From Symsagittifera roscoffensis (taxonomy: Eukaryota; Xenacoelomorpha; Acoela; Convolutidae): a DNA stretch of 64,000 nt. The position numbers were made by a program, and so were the translations under genes. A model generated the notes under the pieces. That model made no database searches. It was not told the origin of the DNA and saw nothing but the letters and a program-made list of their open reading frames with translations. Below, in pieces: positions 40,161-53,716 of the stretch. The stretch covers positions 39,823,797 to 39,887,796 of the forward strand of contig NC_087071.1 of the NCBI RefSeq assembly GCF_963678635.1, written 5' to 3'. Every line of letters begins with the position of its first letter. Positions within the stretch are counted from its first letter, which is position 1.

Positions 40161-41984
40161 CGAACAAGGACCTTAAAAACTAACTAAGATTTAGAAAAAT
40201 TAGATTTAGAATTAGATCATGGCAATATTGCAAAAAATTCACATGACAAAGACAATATAATAGAAATGTCTCCACGACTCAATAAATCTCCGCGATTTTT
40301 CCAAACAATACGAGAAAGACCAGGTAAGGCGAGAAGACCCCGGACAGGGCACGATCTACGATTAGGAAGAAATCTGCCGATTAGCTTCATCGGAAACCGG
40401 AACAAACATATGTATTTTCTATCATTTTCAGAATCCTTTCAGCAGTAGATTTAAATTTCCATTTATTGACATGAAATTTTAAAATATCTCTCAGTAACCT
40501 TAATGGTGCTAAACCTACTATCTAAACAATAACGACTGATAAAAACAACTCAAGTCGTTCTCCCTCAAAATCTGCAGAAAATAAAATCTTTTCGATAAAA
40601 GTTTTTATTGAATACAAAATTACAGAAATTTGATAATGTAAAGCATAATTGTTAGTTTTTTTTTAATCTATAAAAATTGTTTCTTCATCCCAGCTTCATC
40701 ACCTAAAACATAACAGCAAATCTCAAAAAAACGCTCTAACATCATCTAACTTTTAACCTTAACCCTTTTCCAACTTAAACTTTATCTCTAAAGTTGTTTT
40801 CACTTTCCTTGTTTTCACATAAACTATCTTATTTTAAATAACAGATCATCAAAACTTCTGTTGGATCTTTAAAATAAATTGATTCAAATTTTTTAATTTC
40901 TGATCAAGGCTTTCCTTGGATCAAATAGAACAACTTTGTTCTCCAATCCCAAACTTATTCAATGTCTAACGACCTCAAACATCGATTCACCATCCAACCT
41001 TTATGAACGACCCCGGGTAAATAGGAATTTTTCAAAAAACTAACAATTTTAATTAAGATAAACATTGAAGAACTTCGGTTACTCATACTTCACTTGAGCC
41101 CATCCTCTTGATTGACCCAGGCTAAATCACTTACACTTAGAAAGTCGTAAGATAGTATCTAACGATCTACTTGCGTTCTAAGTATACCTGAACCTTGTGG
41201 ATTGATTTATTGTTCTCCAATCCTTTATCGCAAATCACAACCCCTGAGTAAGATTAAGTAAGTCTATCTTAAATCGGAACTTAGTCACGAGAAAGTAAAA
41301 ATCTTTCTCACGATTCGATATACTTTTCTCTCCCAACCCGTCAACTATCATCAAAATATGCCCAAGTTAAGATAACCACCCAAAACGCGTAAGAACTAAC
41401 AGTTTATGAGTTAAAAATTTCAATCCAAATTTTGCATCCATCATCCTAAACCTTATGTCAAGAGATAACCTAGGTTAGAAACAAACAATCGTATTACATA
41501 GTTATACAATTAACAACGGAAGATATGACCTTGTAATCACACCACACAGAAAAAACTAGAATATATAAGAACGAAAAGACGATAACTAAGAAAAAAAATC
41601 ATAAATAAAAAACAAATTATTAGAAAACGATTTTCAAAACGAAGAAACGCAGTCTCAGAATCAGAAGCAAACACAATACAAAAAAGCCAATATTTAAAAG
41701 ACTCAATAAACAAAAATCACAAAACAGACGATCAAATATATCTTTGATAGAAGAAACAACATCACCAGAAAAGGCCGAAGAAAAACCTCATACATGAACA
41801 AACCAATACGTCTATATATTATTGGAATCAACCAATAAGACTTATAGGAAGCTACACGCTAACAGTTTTATGATACAAACATGGTTGAATCTAACGAAAT
41901 CTTCGAGAAAGTTCCATATTCCCAGATATCATACATCTACAAGCTGATCCGGCCCGGGGACAAGTAGAACTTTGTCACAACTTT
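40161..41984 (+). other. 5' leader of element B
   Basis: Mostly noncoding, A/C-rich. Overlapping frames at 40217-40448 on both strands directly behind the primer site have no domain. From about 41540 the A-rich, stop-interrupted sequence looks like the beginning of gag. Confidence 0.45.
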
Positions 41985-42597
41985 ATGGTAAAAAAAATTG
42001 AAAATGGAAATAGTCCATGTACACAAAAATCTTCTGAAGTAAGAAAAAAACGACAAAAACCTGACCACTATCTCAAGGATATATCCAAAATCACATCATG
42101 TTATGGAATATTCACAATCGAAAAAACATCACCAAACCCAAATCACGAAAAATATCAAACAGACGATATAGATATAGAAATTTCAAAAGTTTTCACAGAA
42201 AACATAAAAAAAATTACAATACCAAAACTCACAAAGAGAAAATTCACAAACGATATATCCTCAATTATTTAAAGCTATCTATCTATATTAGAATTGAACG
42301 AACCACAAAGCGATTCAGCAATTCCATTTTTTTGACATACATTTGTAAGACAGGAAATAATATCTTTCTCGGAAATTTTAAATGCAATACGTGAAACTTT
42401 AACCAGTAATGATGTATCACAAAATCTTAAACACGACCTACAAAAAAATATAACAAATGGTTCATAATTGACTATTTTTCCCACAGCATTGACCTCATAT
42501 CACTAGCAAGAAAAAGTTTTCGACCACAGAATACAGATGACTAAACTATAATAGCGGAACAAACTGATTATGTTTGGAACCCTGAAAGGTCTGACCA
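41985..42597 (+). pseudogene. Gag-like N-terminal remnant, upstream of the duplicated unit
   Basis: Frame 41985-42272 (MVKKIENGNSPCTQKSSEVR...) is Lys/Ser-rich, followed by broken frames to 42570. Position behind the leader suggests gag. It occurs once only, because the tandem duplication begins at 42598. Confidence 0.35.
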
Positions 42598-44810
42598 ATC
42601 ATTTATCAAAATACCAACTGATATATTAATTCAAACAATTACCACATTATCTATCCATAAAGATTATATTACAGTATACCCCCTTACTGTTAATGCAACA
42701 TCCCTAATTATAACTCATTGTTCACGGATAGAACAGAAAACAAAATTTTAAACTCAATACTCATTAATCAAGAAAATTTAAATAGAACAAGATATTCAAA
42801 CTCCATCACATTTTGTAAATGAAGAAATAGTTGAAACAATGATAACAACTACACAACAAAGTAATTCACCTATTCACCCTAAACTTATGACTTCAAGAAA
42901 TAAGAAAACAGCGTTACCACAAACAACCATACAATCCACAGTAAAACCCTCCCTTGCTCCCAAATACTCTCAAATGGACAAACAAACATTTAGACCAATA
43001 ACGACATCGAGACAGTCTCATCAACAAAAAACGTCAGAAAGAAGTAATTTCTCAGAACATAGTTATAATTTTGCAGCAAAATCAAAAACAACAAAACCTC
43101 TTATGTAAATAACAAGAAACACTCACATTCAAAAAATGAAAATATACAGCAACCAACTTGACAGTCAGTATTTTTCAATGATCAACCACGAACTACACAA
43201 GATCATAGTGAAACTTATCGATTGTTTCAACGAAATAAAAATCATGTTAATAAATACTATAAAAAAATCAACCAAATTATTCAGAAGATGAGGAATACTA
43301 ATCAAAATCATCAACGGTTCAATACAAACCAAGATAATAATCATTGGAACATCGATCAACCGGATCCTACCTATCAGCTAGGCCTTTTCGAACCATACAC
43401 ACGAAACGAACAAGATTGACAAAACAGACACAACTTAATGTCATAAAAAAGAATTTCCGACCACATACCTCAGTCAACACATTGTCTTACCAACAAACTC
43501 AAATGCACAATGAAATCCCATTGCCATATGACCTGCAACAACACGAAATAACTAAAAGTCAACGTACAAATTTTTCTCAAATACCAAACGCCGCAGAATC
43601 GCTGCAAATGACCATGAGTCCATACCTAATGGATTGATCCTCAATATCTTCAAATAAATCACTATAAATCACTACTGAGTAGAAGGTTATTAAAACGCAG
43701 TCACATCAAATTTGATTTCAAAAATAGGACCTAAACCAATAAGTACGCCACTTCATCAAAATTGGATACATAGACGCACAGCTCTAATCCAAACTGTAAT
43801 TGATGGCGCAGCCCAAAAAAAATTTTCAGTTGTACTTATAGATATTAAATCAGATTGGAAAAGATTTACACAAGAACTTTCAAAAATGTTCAGTTCTGAA
43901 AGAAACAAACCACATCAAAGAGTCTTATGCAATGAAAATCGCATACCAAATGAAACAGTAAAACAATAAGTAAGAAACACTATTCAGAAAAGCATATTCA
44001 CTTAAAACACATGATTACAAAAATGACAGAAATTTTTATGATGACTCTTAAACCTCAATAATAAAAGAATAGCAATAAAAAGAGAGCATCACATTCTTCC
44101 TCAATTCGAGAACCTGATTTCAATTTTAGAAAGCTCGTAGATAAATTAGAAGAAGCCGAAATAACAATGAAATTTGAAGAAACTGAAAAACTAAAGTTAT
44201 AATATGTAAGCAACATCCGAACCAAAACTTCACAAATAAATCATAATCATAACTTCGATACAGAATTAGCTGAAAAAAATAATCAAATTTTAAATATTTT
44301 CGAGAAAACCTCAAACTTCAAAGGTAAATCATCATTCAAAAAATGATGTAAATATTGCCGTAGATACGGACACAGCAATACATGAGAAAAGATCAAAATT
44401 TACCAAACAAAAACGTTCACAGTAAAAACAGTTCAGGAAAAGCACTCCCTGATAATTATAAAACCTCCAGGCAACATACACCTTATAGAACTAATTATCG
44501 AGGACGATCTCCAAATAAAAGAAATTCACAAAATTTCTCAAAAAATAGATACACTCGATCAAATAGTCAAAATAATCAGTATCGAAAAAATTATTGAAGA
44601 TCAATTTCAAACAGAACAAACTTTTCGAACTTCGTTAGAAACAGTTGCCATTCAAATCCTCAAAAAAGATACTATTCAAAAGATCGATCCAGAAAAACCT
44701 CATACGATAGGAATAGAAATTACTCCAACAATAGAAACAGACAGTATCAAAAGAACAGATCACGAGATTATTCAACATTAGATCGAACTGTCATAGATCA
44801 AGTTCAATAA
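42598..44810 (+). pseudogene. Gag-like region, copy 1, with damaged zinc knuckle
   Basis: Broken frames at 42839, 43222, 43344, 43712 and 44382 form a Gln/Asn/Lys/Thr-rich, then basic protein. The part at 43712-43969 (QNWIHRRTALIQTVIDGAAQ) looks like a helical capsid piece. At 44347-44385 the sequence CKYCRRYGHSNT is a CCHC zinc knuckle whose last Cys codon is TGA. It is followed by a basic Arg/Ser/Asn-rich tail (TNYRGRSPNKRNSQNFSKNR), as in nucleocapsids. At least five stops or shifts. Confidence 0.6.
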
Positions 44811-45056
44811 TTATCACAATAGATCACGTGTTTAGTCACAGACCAGAAATTCAAACTACCAAAACAGACAAAGAAATTATTCCCCGTCACCACACAGGAT
44901 TAAAACACGTTACCAAAATTCAAAACAAAACTATAGAAGCAATACACCTAAGCATCAAAGAAAATTTAACCATTTACAATCAACTGAACAAACTCAATCA
45001 GACCCTCCCGGTATTGATTACACAGAAAGCAGAGAATTAAACTTAAACCACGTAAA

Positions 45057-45659
45057 TTGCGAATCCACAGTCGATGGAAGCGAAACAGAAAACACAACTT
45101 CAATCAACATGTTTCAAATCAAAATGAATACGAAAATATAAGAGAATCGAATTTTTACCAAAACAATAATTATTTCCTACTAAGTTTCTTCGACAAACGT
45201 AATCATCATAGACCAATAAAAAATAACACTGAAGAAGAAATTCCAGAAAGTTCAAGAACAAATCATATCTATCAAAATACATCAAATAAAACGCAGTTAC
45301 CCAAAGAAAAAATTTCGAAAATCCCATTTCTTTTAGAAAGTCCAAAAAACAAAGGCTTTCAAACACCAGACCTTGAAATTGATTTTTTATTAGATTCCGG
45401 AGCAGAATCAAACATAATAAACATTCCGAAATGGAATGAAATACAAATATTACATCCGAAACTGAAATTTTTCAGAAAACCAAACAATTTAGCAACAGCA
45501 CAAGGATCAAGTTTAACAATTTATGGAAAAATCCCACTCCTACTTGTTCCTACTAGAACTATGGAACAAAATAAACTTTTAAGCAAACTATTTAAACAAA
45601 AATTTCATATCACAGATATAAAACATAATATCGTTGGAATACCATTGATTACTAAATAA
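45057..45659 (+). pseudogene. Retropepsin-type aspartic protease, copy 1
   Basis: Cleaves the retroelement polyproteins. The frame carries DFLLDSGAESNIINI with the catalytic DSG at 45393-45401, and a second part KHNIVGIPLI near the end that corresponds to the conserved hydrophobic-Gly motif of retropepsins. The domain proper (about residues 105-200 of this 200-codon frame) is intact. The N-terminal half is hydrophilic linker. No ATG start of its own is expected, since protease is normally made by readthrough or frameshift from gag. Confidence 0.75.
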
Positions 45660-46299
45660 ATTCCCACTATGAATTTTTTAAACAGCAGAAAACCTTTATA
45701 AGACAAATATACGTGAAAGAAAATTACATCACTAACTTTTTTCAAAGATCAAACAAACAACCATCATTTTTCTCCAAATTCTACATTATATACAATCAAG
45801 AGGGGAAACACAAGCAGGTTATGTATACAACTATTCAAAAAAAATAATTTAACTAATACAATCAAGAACATACAATTATACATGTCTGACCTTGAATTCA
45901 AAACAATTCATAATTGTTTCCGAGTAACAATCTCATCCATCAAATTTATGAAAAAAACAAACTCAGATAAAATTTTTTAGGTGTATAAAACAATTCTCCT
46001 TATAAAATAAACTTATGTCAAGGACACTTGGGTTATTGTAAAACTAAGGCAACAGTTTTTTCCAGAATAGAAGTAGCATATAGAGTGATCAAAATTTTTG
46101 AACTACTAGATAAATGTCAATCAACAATTCTTAATGAAGAATTATCAATCAATAATATAATAAGCAATGAAAAGCGCAACACAGACTATTTACGCGACTC
46201 CTAAATTTGATGTTGGAAAAGTAATTTCTCCACCACATTTACCTCTAAAACCCGATGCAAATTCAAAAAACAACGATCAAGAAAAGTTCCAATTCACTT

Positions 46300-47034
46300 A
46301 CAAGATAAAGTGACTAGATCACTAGACATATTAGAACAATACGAAATCATTTCCCCAGTAAATAAAGAAGAACAACCAAAAGGCAACACATTTATGAATC
46401 ACGTTATTATTTTAGCAAAAGATGAATCACTGAAAGTAGTTCTAGACACAAGGTATCCCGATTCCCTCATTGGTGATTCTAAATTTTATTGGCCCATAGC
46501 ACCAATTCAAGTAATTCTCACAAAAATTAACGCGTAAAATACTTCACAACGACAGACGTGAACAGCCCATATAGTCAATTGCCACCAGATTAAAACCTAT
46601 GGCGATGAACACATTTCGTTATTGGAAACCAACAATATGAATTTAATAGACTATTCTATGCAATTTATTTAGGACCAGCAGCATTCTCAGCATTTATGAG
46701 TAAAAGTTTTCGACCACTCATAGTTAACAAAAATGCAATAACAGATTTAGACGATGTTTTCATGCAATCACAAACAAAGGACGAATTGTTCATTATCTTA
46801 GAAAAAAATCACCAGATATTACTTCTAACCCGCGTAAAATTTTTTCTAACCCGCGTAAAATTCCTTGGACACATTAAAGAAAAAAACACTATAACACCAG
46901 TAAAATCACGCATAGACACAAATCAAAAAATCCAACCTCCCTCTAATAAAAAGAAGATACAAGAGTTCCTTGAAATGATAAATTTCTTATGTAGAAACGT
47001 ACATGAAATGCAATTAAACTTAAGACCATTCTAA
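46300..47034 (+). pseudogene. Reverse transcriptase remnant, copy 1
   Basis: Frame 46310-46537 holds the fingers (ILEQYEIISPVNKEE..., VVLDTRYPDSLIGDSKFY). After a stop at 46538 come FTTTDVNSPYSQL (motif A, catalytic Asp in TTDV) and EFNRLFYAIYLGPAAFSAFM (motif B). The last frame has ITDLDDVFMQS at about 46741-46770, where the YxDD box keeps both Asp but has lost the Tyr. VKFLGHI and the thumb PPSNKKKIQEFLEMINFL follow to 47034. A 21-bp tandem doubling (CTAACCCGCGTAAAATT) lies at about 46826-46867, replacing part of the connection. RNase H does not follow. Confidence 0.85.
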
Positions 47035-47394
47035 AACATTCTCAGGAAACAATACTTTTAAATTTTTCATCGAAGAATATTACATTTAACAAAAAATTTC
47101 TTCATGAGTAAAAAATTTTTCAAAATCTTTCAAAATTGCTAATCAACAACCCACAAAACAGTCTTCGACGACTACAACATCTCAAGAATCTCCATCAACA
47201 CCAACAAATAGTCAAAAATACCGTCCTTCATCATCAACAATTTTTTTTTCAGGAAAATCCATACAAATTTGAAGAAAGACACTAACTTTTATCAGAACCT
47301 TTAGAACCTGTAGTTCGTCAAGAGCCTCTAAGCAAACTACAGTACAAATTCATATATAAAAAATACCCCCCTCTCCAACAAGACTTTAACAGAA
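47035..47394 (+). other. Remnant between RT and first inverted segment, copy 1
   Basis: Ser/Thr/Pro-rich broken frame (STTTTSQESPSTPTNSQKYR-like near 47160-47220) without RNase H motifs. The RNase H and integrase normally found here are absent. Confidence 0.4.
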
Positions 47395-47940
47395 TTGGGT
47401 TTTATTGTTTATTGGGGTTTTTTCAATTTTTTTAGATTTATATAGTCCGGTTGAGCTTTTCTTTTTGAGCATCTAAAGTATCTAATTTCTCTCCGTCTTG
47501 TTTTTTCTTTTGTCTCGATTGTTTCTTTGTTTTCAGTTTTTTATTTGATTTCAGTATGTCTTTTTTGTGGCCGCCTCCAGAATTAGTTCGTAGTTTGCGT
47601 GGTTTCCAATCGGTGACGCGAGGTCGTTAATGTCAAAAAAATTTTGATCGTTCCTGGTTTGATTCATTTCATGGCCTCGAGGAATTCGCTGCAAGGTCAT
47701 TTCCTTGAGCCCATAAAATTTTTGCAAATTTTTTTGTTATCAAAAATCATGACGACTTTCTTTCTTATTTCCCTTGGTTTCCTCTGTTGACGAATTCATT
47801 GCGAATTTTGGTCTTTCTTTATCTTTTATAACATAGAGTTCGTAGGTACTTGGGTCCTTGACGCCTTTAAACGTGTCGACGTTTTTACAAGTGTCGGGCT
47901 TAGTGTGGTTTTTTCTCTACTTTGCAATGGCCCTTTTTTC
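47395..47940 (-). other. Inverted internal segment, copy 1 (strand composition reversed)
   Basis: While the sense strand of the element is A/C-rich, this 0.55-kb block is T/G-rich on the plus strand with sharp limits. On the minus strand it can be read as short hydrophilic pieces (TCKNVDTFKGVKDPSTYELY, LASPIGNHANYELILEAATK). I read it as a piece of the same or a related element inserted backwards; its source domain is not recognised. Copied at 56054-56599. Confidence 0.6.
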
Positions 47941-48590
47941 GTCCCTCAAGCTATCCTAGCCAAAATCAAAATACACCCGCAATAACAAGACAAACTATGC
48001 ACCCAAGACGAAATAGAAATTTTCAAACTCCCAGAGATCATTTCAACATACCCTCGTCACCAATAGCAAACCCCCATCAAATTTGAAATCACACTAAAAT
48101 AAAAGAACTTAATTCATCATCCTTTACGTCTAGTTCCACCAAATATAACAGCGCATACATTACTTCCCCAATTCATCACGACAGAAACTATCTATAATTA
48201 TTATAGCTATACAAAAAGACATTTGGATATATAACATTCTTTGATCTATATTTAGGCCTATCTTACAAATATGCTTTTTGAAAATATTTTCTTTCAAACC
48301 CTACAACTTTTTTTTTCGGAACCCAAAAAGTCACAACAACTCTTCGCTCCGCACAGGACCCCAAAATCTACTAGTCTACAAAAAAAAACACTGCACAAAT
48401 ACGCAATAAAGCAAGTAACTCAATGTGAATCCGAACCACAAGAGTTTGAAACAACCAACATCATAGCCACATTTTACTCAAAAGTCCGAGCAACAACATA
48501 AACAGGATATAAATTCACAGCAACCTTTTCCGAGAAAAAGTCTATTGTTCTCAAGTTTCAAATGGAAATGAAATTAGACTCGATCACGAA

Positions 48591-48822
48591 TTAGCCTCCG
48601 GTAGCCTCCGGTACACAAACGTTTACATTCGGTGTGTGTACCGGAGGCTAATTTAAGAATTTGTGGGTGATGAAAATGATCTTCATCGTGTGTATGTAAA
48701 GGTAGGTTATAACAGATTGAGTCTTTATTTGGTTGACAATAACCTTGTGCGTTTTTATGAGAGTTTGCTGTAAACATTATTGGTTTGCGTGGCTTTTGGT
48801 TAAAAACCATTTCATTGATTGA
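48591..48822 (-). pseudogene. Inverted integrase C-terminal fragment, copy 1
   Basis: On the minus strand a frame reads MVFNQKPRKPIMFTANSHKN ... ILKLASGTHTE, the segment between integrase core and C-terminus; SGTHT is shared with the sense integrase of element A (about 1233). The fragment ends at an inverted repeat: TAGCCTCCGGTACACA (48602-48617) against TGTGTACCGGAGGCTA (48635-48650), the left arm being preceded by another TAGCCTCCGG. Env-like sense sequence resumes near 48823. Confidence 0.8.
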
Positions 48823-51247
48823 AGAAGATTGTAAAAACGAACTTAGCCGATTAAAACTAACAACAAACAAAAGCACAAACAGAAAATTGGTAAATTTTGA
48901 AGTTTTCCTAGACTCTGCACATCAATCTGAGCTTGAAAAATACCAAGACCCTATATATTTAGACGACAAATATCTATTTCACGGCGCACCTGGACAATTA
49001 ACGATTAACTCATGATCTCCATGATAAAAATTGGATACCACACATTGGTATCAATAACCCCTCAAATTGTAAAGCGGACACTAAAAATAAGGGATACTAA
49101 AAAAATTTTCGATTGGAAAATACAACTAGAAAAAGGACAAATAACACGAGATTTAAAAGATGACACAATACTTCATAAAGCAATACGACTTCCCTGTGAA
49201 AACTTCCAAGGATATTGTGATCCCACTACACGAACACAATTAACTAATGTTTGGTTCCCCGAAGACTCATGTACCAAATTTCAAGCGGCAAGAATACACG
49301 CTAGATTGACAAATTATCATCACAAATACTTCATTTAATCTATTCCCTTTGAAAAGTAAACCCTGAAAAAGTTAGACAAAACGACTATGAATTCAAAAAT
49401 ACCCTCAATATAGAAAACAAGTTGTTACGTTTTCAAATCTACTCAGAAACAGAACTCGCTTGCAAATATAGCACACCACTTTATAAAACACAATACTGAG
49501 AAAATCTTGTCGAATACGAACAAGGTTTCGATATGAACACCGGAAAACTAGTAATTATCGATTACTTAACACATCACCCTTCAAATCAAGACGAACACTC
49601 ATACGTACCAGTCACACTTCTCAAAAACACAGGAATAACTGGTGGAAAAGTTAAATCACAAGACAAAAGTAGTAAACGTTTACAAGAACTATCACTCATG
49701 AACAACACCTATTTTGGTACAATTCACTACTACATTCACTTAGACATGAAATTAGACTACACAATAAGTAGAATTTTTCTTGAAATGTCTTTTTCAGAAC
49801 TAGAAACACTTTATCATGTATGTGAACTTGAACGTACACAAATCTTACAGCCACCTGCACTTGTAGTACTAAAAATAAATCATGCAGGATACTTATTATC
49901 ATGAAATAGATCCAATTATGAAGGATTAAAAAAAGTATTATGAAGGAAATATACTATGGTATTACACCTGTACAAAAAAAGCATCATTATACGTTTTTGA
50001 AGAAAAAAGATGTTACAAAAGAATCCCCACGTTCTACAAAATTAAAGTACATCTTGTTGACACACTCTCATGAAGAATTTATTGTTGGGATAAAGCTTTC
50101 CCATGTGGATCACAAAACAGTCACAATGATGAACCATTCAACCCTGATGAAGATAAATATTACCTCCTTACACCATACCCTACACTTTTGCAACCATTAA
50201 AGAAATTCTCACCGGAAAGTATTAGAGCTTTTGCCCGAAACCCTAATATCGACTTACAATCAATAGAAATAATACTCGAAATCAGGCGTTCGTTTAACAA
50301 TTTGAATCAACTTCACTCTATCAATTTGAACTGGATAACTTTGAAACACTTCAACGACAAATTTAGCACTCTCAATCACTAAGTATTCACCAACTCTCAA
50401 AGGCTATCACATCATCAGACTCCTGAAATCATTTTGAACTGAAAAACGATCTCACAGAGTCTTTAAACGAAAATTTCCTTACAGCCCCTTTCCTACTAAC
50501 GAGCCAGCTCAATCATTCACAACTCATCCACTCCACACTAACACCAAAGATTTTCTTCAAGTTTGTCTACCATTCTCCCACACCAAACTTATTTTCACTC
50601 AAATCCTAACAATGATCAACCTAATTATGTAAACGAACATGTATTATACCCCACGCTTTCATGGACTACAATCTATCACTTTAGTTACCCACTATCACTA
50701 CCACTATATAGCACTCCCGACGATAACGAATTGTGCCATACTCGACTCTAACATCTAACAACAGCCCTGACTGAAAAACAATTCACTATCATCGGATACA
50801 ATCAAACGCTCAACAGATTCAACGCACCAAAAGCCAACAGATTTTCCATCGACCACTATGATCAATCTTTAACACGAGCAAGCGAAGATACCTTCCTAGA
50901 TGACGACCCAAATACTAACCTTCAGTTCACCGAAAAATTTTTCAATAAACCACGATTTGTTTTTGCTCTAAATAGCATGAATAAAAAAATTCGACCACGT
51001 CATTTCAGCCGTACTTCGCGATACACAAGCCTACGACTCATACTTTAACAAAGTCAACCATTTTTCACTAACCGTTCATTTCCTAACACCAAAAGACCTT
51101 GATTTACACTGTTCACACGACATCATGTTACGCACTCAAACACTTACTATTAATTTATCCAACCCCACTATACGACTAACACATCATCATGAAACTTACA
51201 TCACCGATTTCAATTTAATAACTCAAAATAGACTTCACCATTCTTTC
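48823..51247 (+). pseudogene. Env-like region, copy 1
   Basis: A long sense region in consecutive frames (48823-49015, 49012-49338, 49533-49904, 49940-50200, 50188-50382, 50563-50751, 50980-51247) follows pol. Cys-containing motifs such as PCENFQGYCDPTTRTQ and CKYSTPLYKTQ and a potential glycosylation-rich middle fit an extracellular protein. The end contains DDNELCHTRL and QTLNRFN-, shared with element A. I found no certain transmembrane anchor or cleavage site. Each sub-frame differs from the next by a stop or one-base shift. No other retroelement domain fits this length and position, but env is inferred. Confidence 0.5.
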
Positions 51248-51257
51248 TAAACTGCAC

Positions 51258-53470
51258 ATCATTTATCAAAATACCAACTGATATATTAATTCAAACAATT
51301 ACCACATTATCTATCCATAAAGATTATATTACAGTATACCCCCTTACTGTTAATGCAACATCCCTAATTATAACTCATTGTTCACGGATAGAACAGAAAA
51401 CAAAATTTTAAACTCAATACTCATTAATCAAGAAAATTTAAATAGAACAAGATATTCAAACTCCATCACATTTTGTAAATGAAGAAATAGTTGAAACAAT
51501 GATAACAACTACACAACAAAGTAATTCACCTATTCACCCTAAACTTATGACTTCAAGAAATAAGAAAACAGCGTTACCACAAACAACCATACAATCCACA
51601 GTAAAACCCTCCCTTGCTCCCAAATACTCTCAAATGGACAAACAAACATTTAGACCAATAACGACATCGAGACAGTCTCATCAACAAAAAACGTCAGAAA
51701 GAAGTAATTTCTCAGAACATAGTTATAATTTTGCAGCAAAATCAAAAACAACAAAACCTCTTATGTAAATAACAAGAAACACTCACATTCAAAAAATGAA
51801 AATATACAGCAACCAACTTGACAGTCAGTATTTTTCAATGATCAACCACGAACTACACAAGATCATAGTGAAACTTATCGATTGTTTCAACGAAATAAAA
51901 ATCATGTTAATAAATACTATAAAAAAATCAACCAAATTATTCAGAAGATGAGGAATACTAATCAAAATCATCAACGGTTCAATACAAACCAAGATAATAA
52001 TCATTGGAACATCGATCAACCGGATCCTACCTATCAGCTAGGCCTTTTCGAACCATACACACGAAACGAACAAGATTGACAAAACAGACACAACTTAATG
52101 TCATAAAAAATAATTTCCGACCACATACCTCAGTCAACACATTGTCTTACCAACAAACTCAAATGCACAATGAAATCCCATTGCCATATGACCTGCAACA
52201 ACACGAAATAACTAAAAGTCAACGTACAAATTTTTCTCAAATACCAAACGCCGCAGAATCGCTGCAAATGACCATGAGTCCATACCTAATGGATTGATCC
52301 TCAATATCTTCAAATAAATCAGTATAAATCACTACTGAGTAGAAGGTTATTAAAACGCAGTCACATCAAATTTGATTTCAAAAATAGGACCTAAACCAAT
52401 AAGTACGCCACTTCATCAAAATTGGATACATAGACGCACAGCTCTAATCCAAACTGTAATTGATGGCGCAGCCCAAAAAAAATTTTCAGTTGTACTTATA
52501 GATATTAAATCAGATTGGAAAAGATTTACACAAGAACTTTCAAAAATGTTCAGTTCTGAAAGAAACAAACCACATCAAAGAGTCTTATGCAATGAAAATC
52601 GCATACCAAATGAAACAGTAAAACAATAAGTAAGAAACACTATTCAGAAAAGCATATTCACTTAAAACACATGATTACAAAAATGACAGAAATTTTTATG
52701 ATGACTCTTAAACCTCAATAACAAAAGAATAGCAATAAAAAGAGAGCATCACATTCTTCCTCAATTCGAGAACCTGATTTCAATTTTAGAAAGCTCGTAG
52801 ATAAATTAGAAGAAGCCGAAATAACAATGAAATTTGAAGAAACTGAAAAACTAAAGTTATAATATGTAAGCAACATCCGAACCAAAACTTCACAAATAAA
52901 TCATAATCATAACTTCGATACAGAATTAGCTGAAAAAAATAATCAAATTTTAAATATTTTCGAGAAAACCTCAAACTTCAAAGGTAAATCATCATTCAAA
53001 AAATGATGTAAATATTGCCGTAGATACGGACACATCAATACATGAGAAAAGATCAAAATTTACCAAACAAAAACGTTCGCAGTAATAACAGTTCAGGAAA
53101 AGCACTCCCTGATAATTATAAAACCTCCAGGCAACATACACCTTATAGAACTAATTATCGAGGACGATCTCCAAATAAAAGAAATTCACAAAATTTCTCA
53201 AAAAATAGATACACTCGATCAAATAGTCAAAATAATCAGTATCGAAAAAATTATTGAAGATCAATTTCAAACAGAACAAACTTTTCGAACTTCGTTAGAA
53301 ACAGTTGCCATTCAAATCCTCAAAAAAGATACTATTCAAAAGATCGATCCAGAAAAACCTCATACGATAGGAATAGAAATTACTCCAACAATAGAAACAG
53401 ACAGTATCAAAAGAACAGATCACGAGATTATTCAACATTAGATCGAACTGTCATAGATCAAGTTCAATAA
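51258..53470 (+). pseudogene. Gag-like region, copy 2
   Basis: Same frames as copy 1. In the zinc knuckle region (53007-53045) Ser is changed to Ile after the His, and the last Cys codon is again TGA, so the knuckle was lost before the duplication. Confidence 0.6.
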
Positions 53471-53716
53471 TTATCACAATAGATCACGTGTTTAGTCACA
53501 GACCAGAAATTCAAACTACCAAAACAGACAAAGAAATTATTCCCCGTCACCACACAGGATTAAAACACGTTACCAAAATTCAAAACAAAACTATAGAAGC
53601 AATACACCTAAGCATCAAAGAAAATTTAACCATTTACAATCAACTGAACAAACTCAATCAGACCCTCCCGGTATTGATTACACAGAAAGCAGAGAATTAA
53701 ACTTAAACCACGTAAA

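Larger units (their letters stand above)
42598..51257 (+). repeat. 8.66-kb tandem duplication, copy 1
   Basis: Starts ATCATTTATCAAAATACCAA and ends CTTTCTAAACTGCAC, where copy 2 begins. It contains gag-like, protease, RT, two inverted segments and env-like ORFs. The junction shows only about 2 bp of shared sequence between its ends, so it was not made by recombination between LTRs or long repeats. Confidence 0.95.

Noticed and set aside
40217-40448. Overlapping plus and minus ORFs of about 60 residues behind the 5' LTR of element B
   Set aside because: Mirror frames of the same DNA without domains; more likely structured leader sequence.
45100-45411. 103-residue minus-strand ORF (repeated at 53760-54071)
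   Set aside because: Exact shadow of the protease reading frame; codon composition follows the antisense of the A-rich sense strand.
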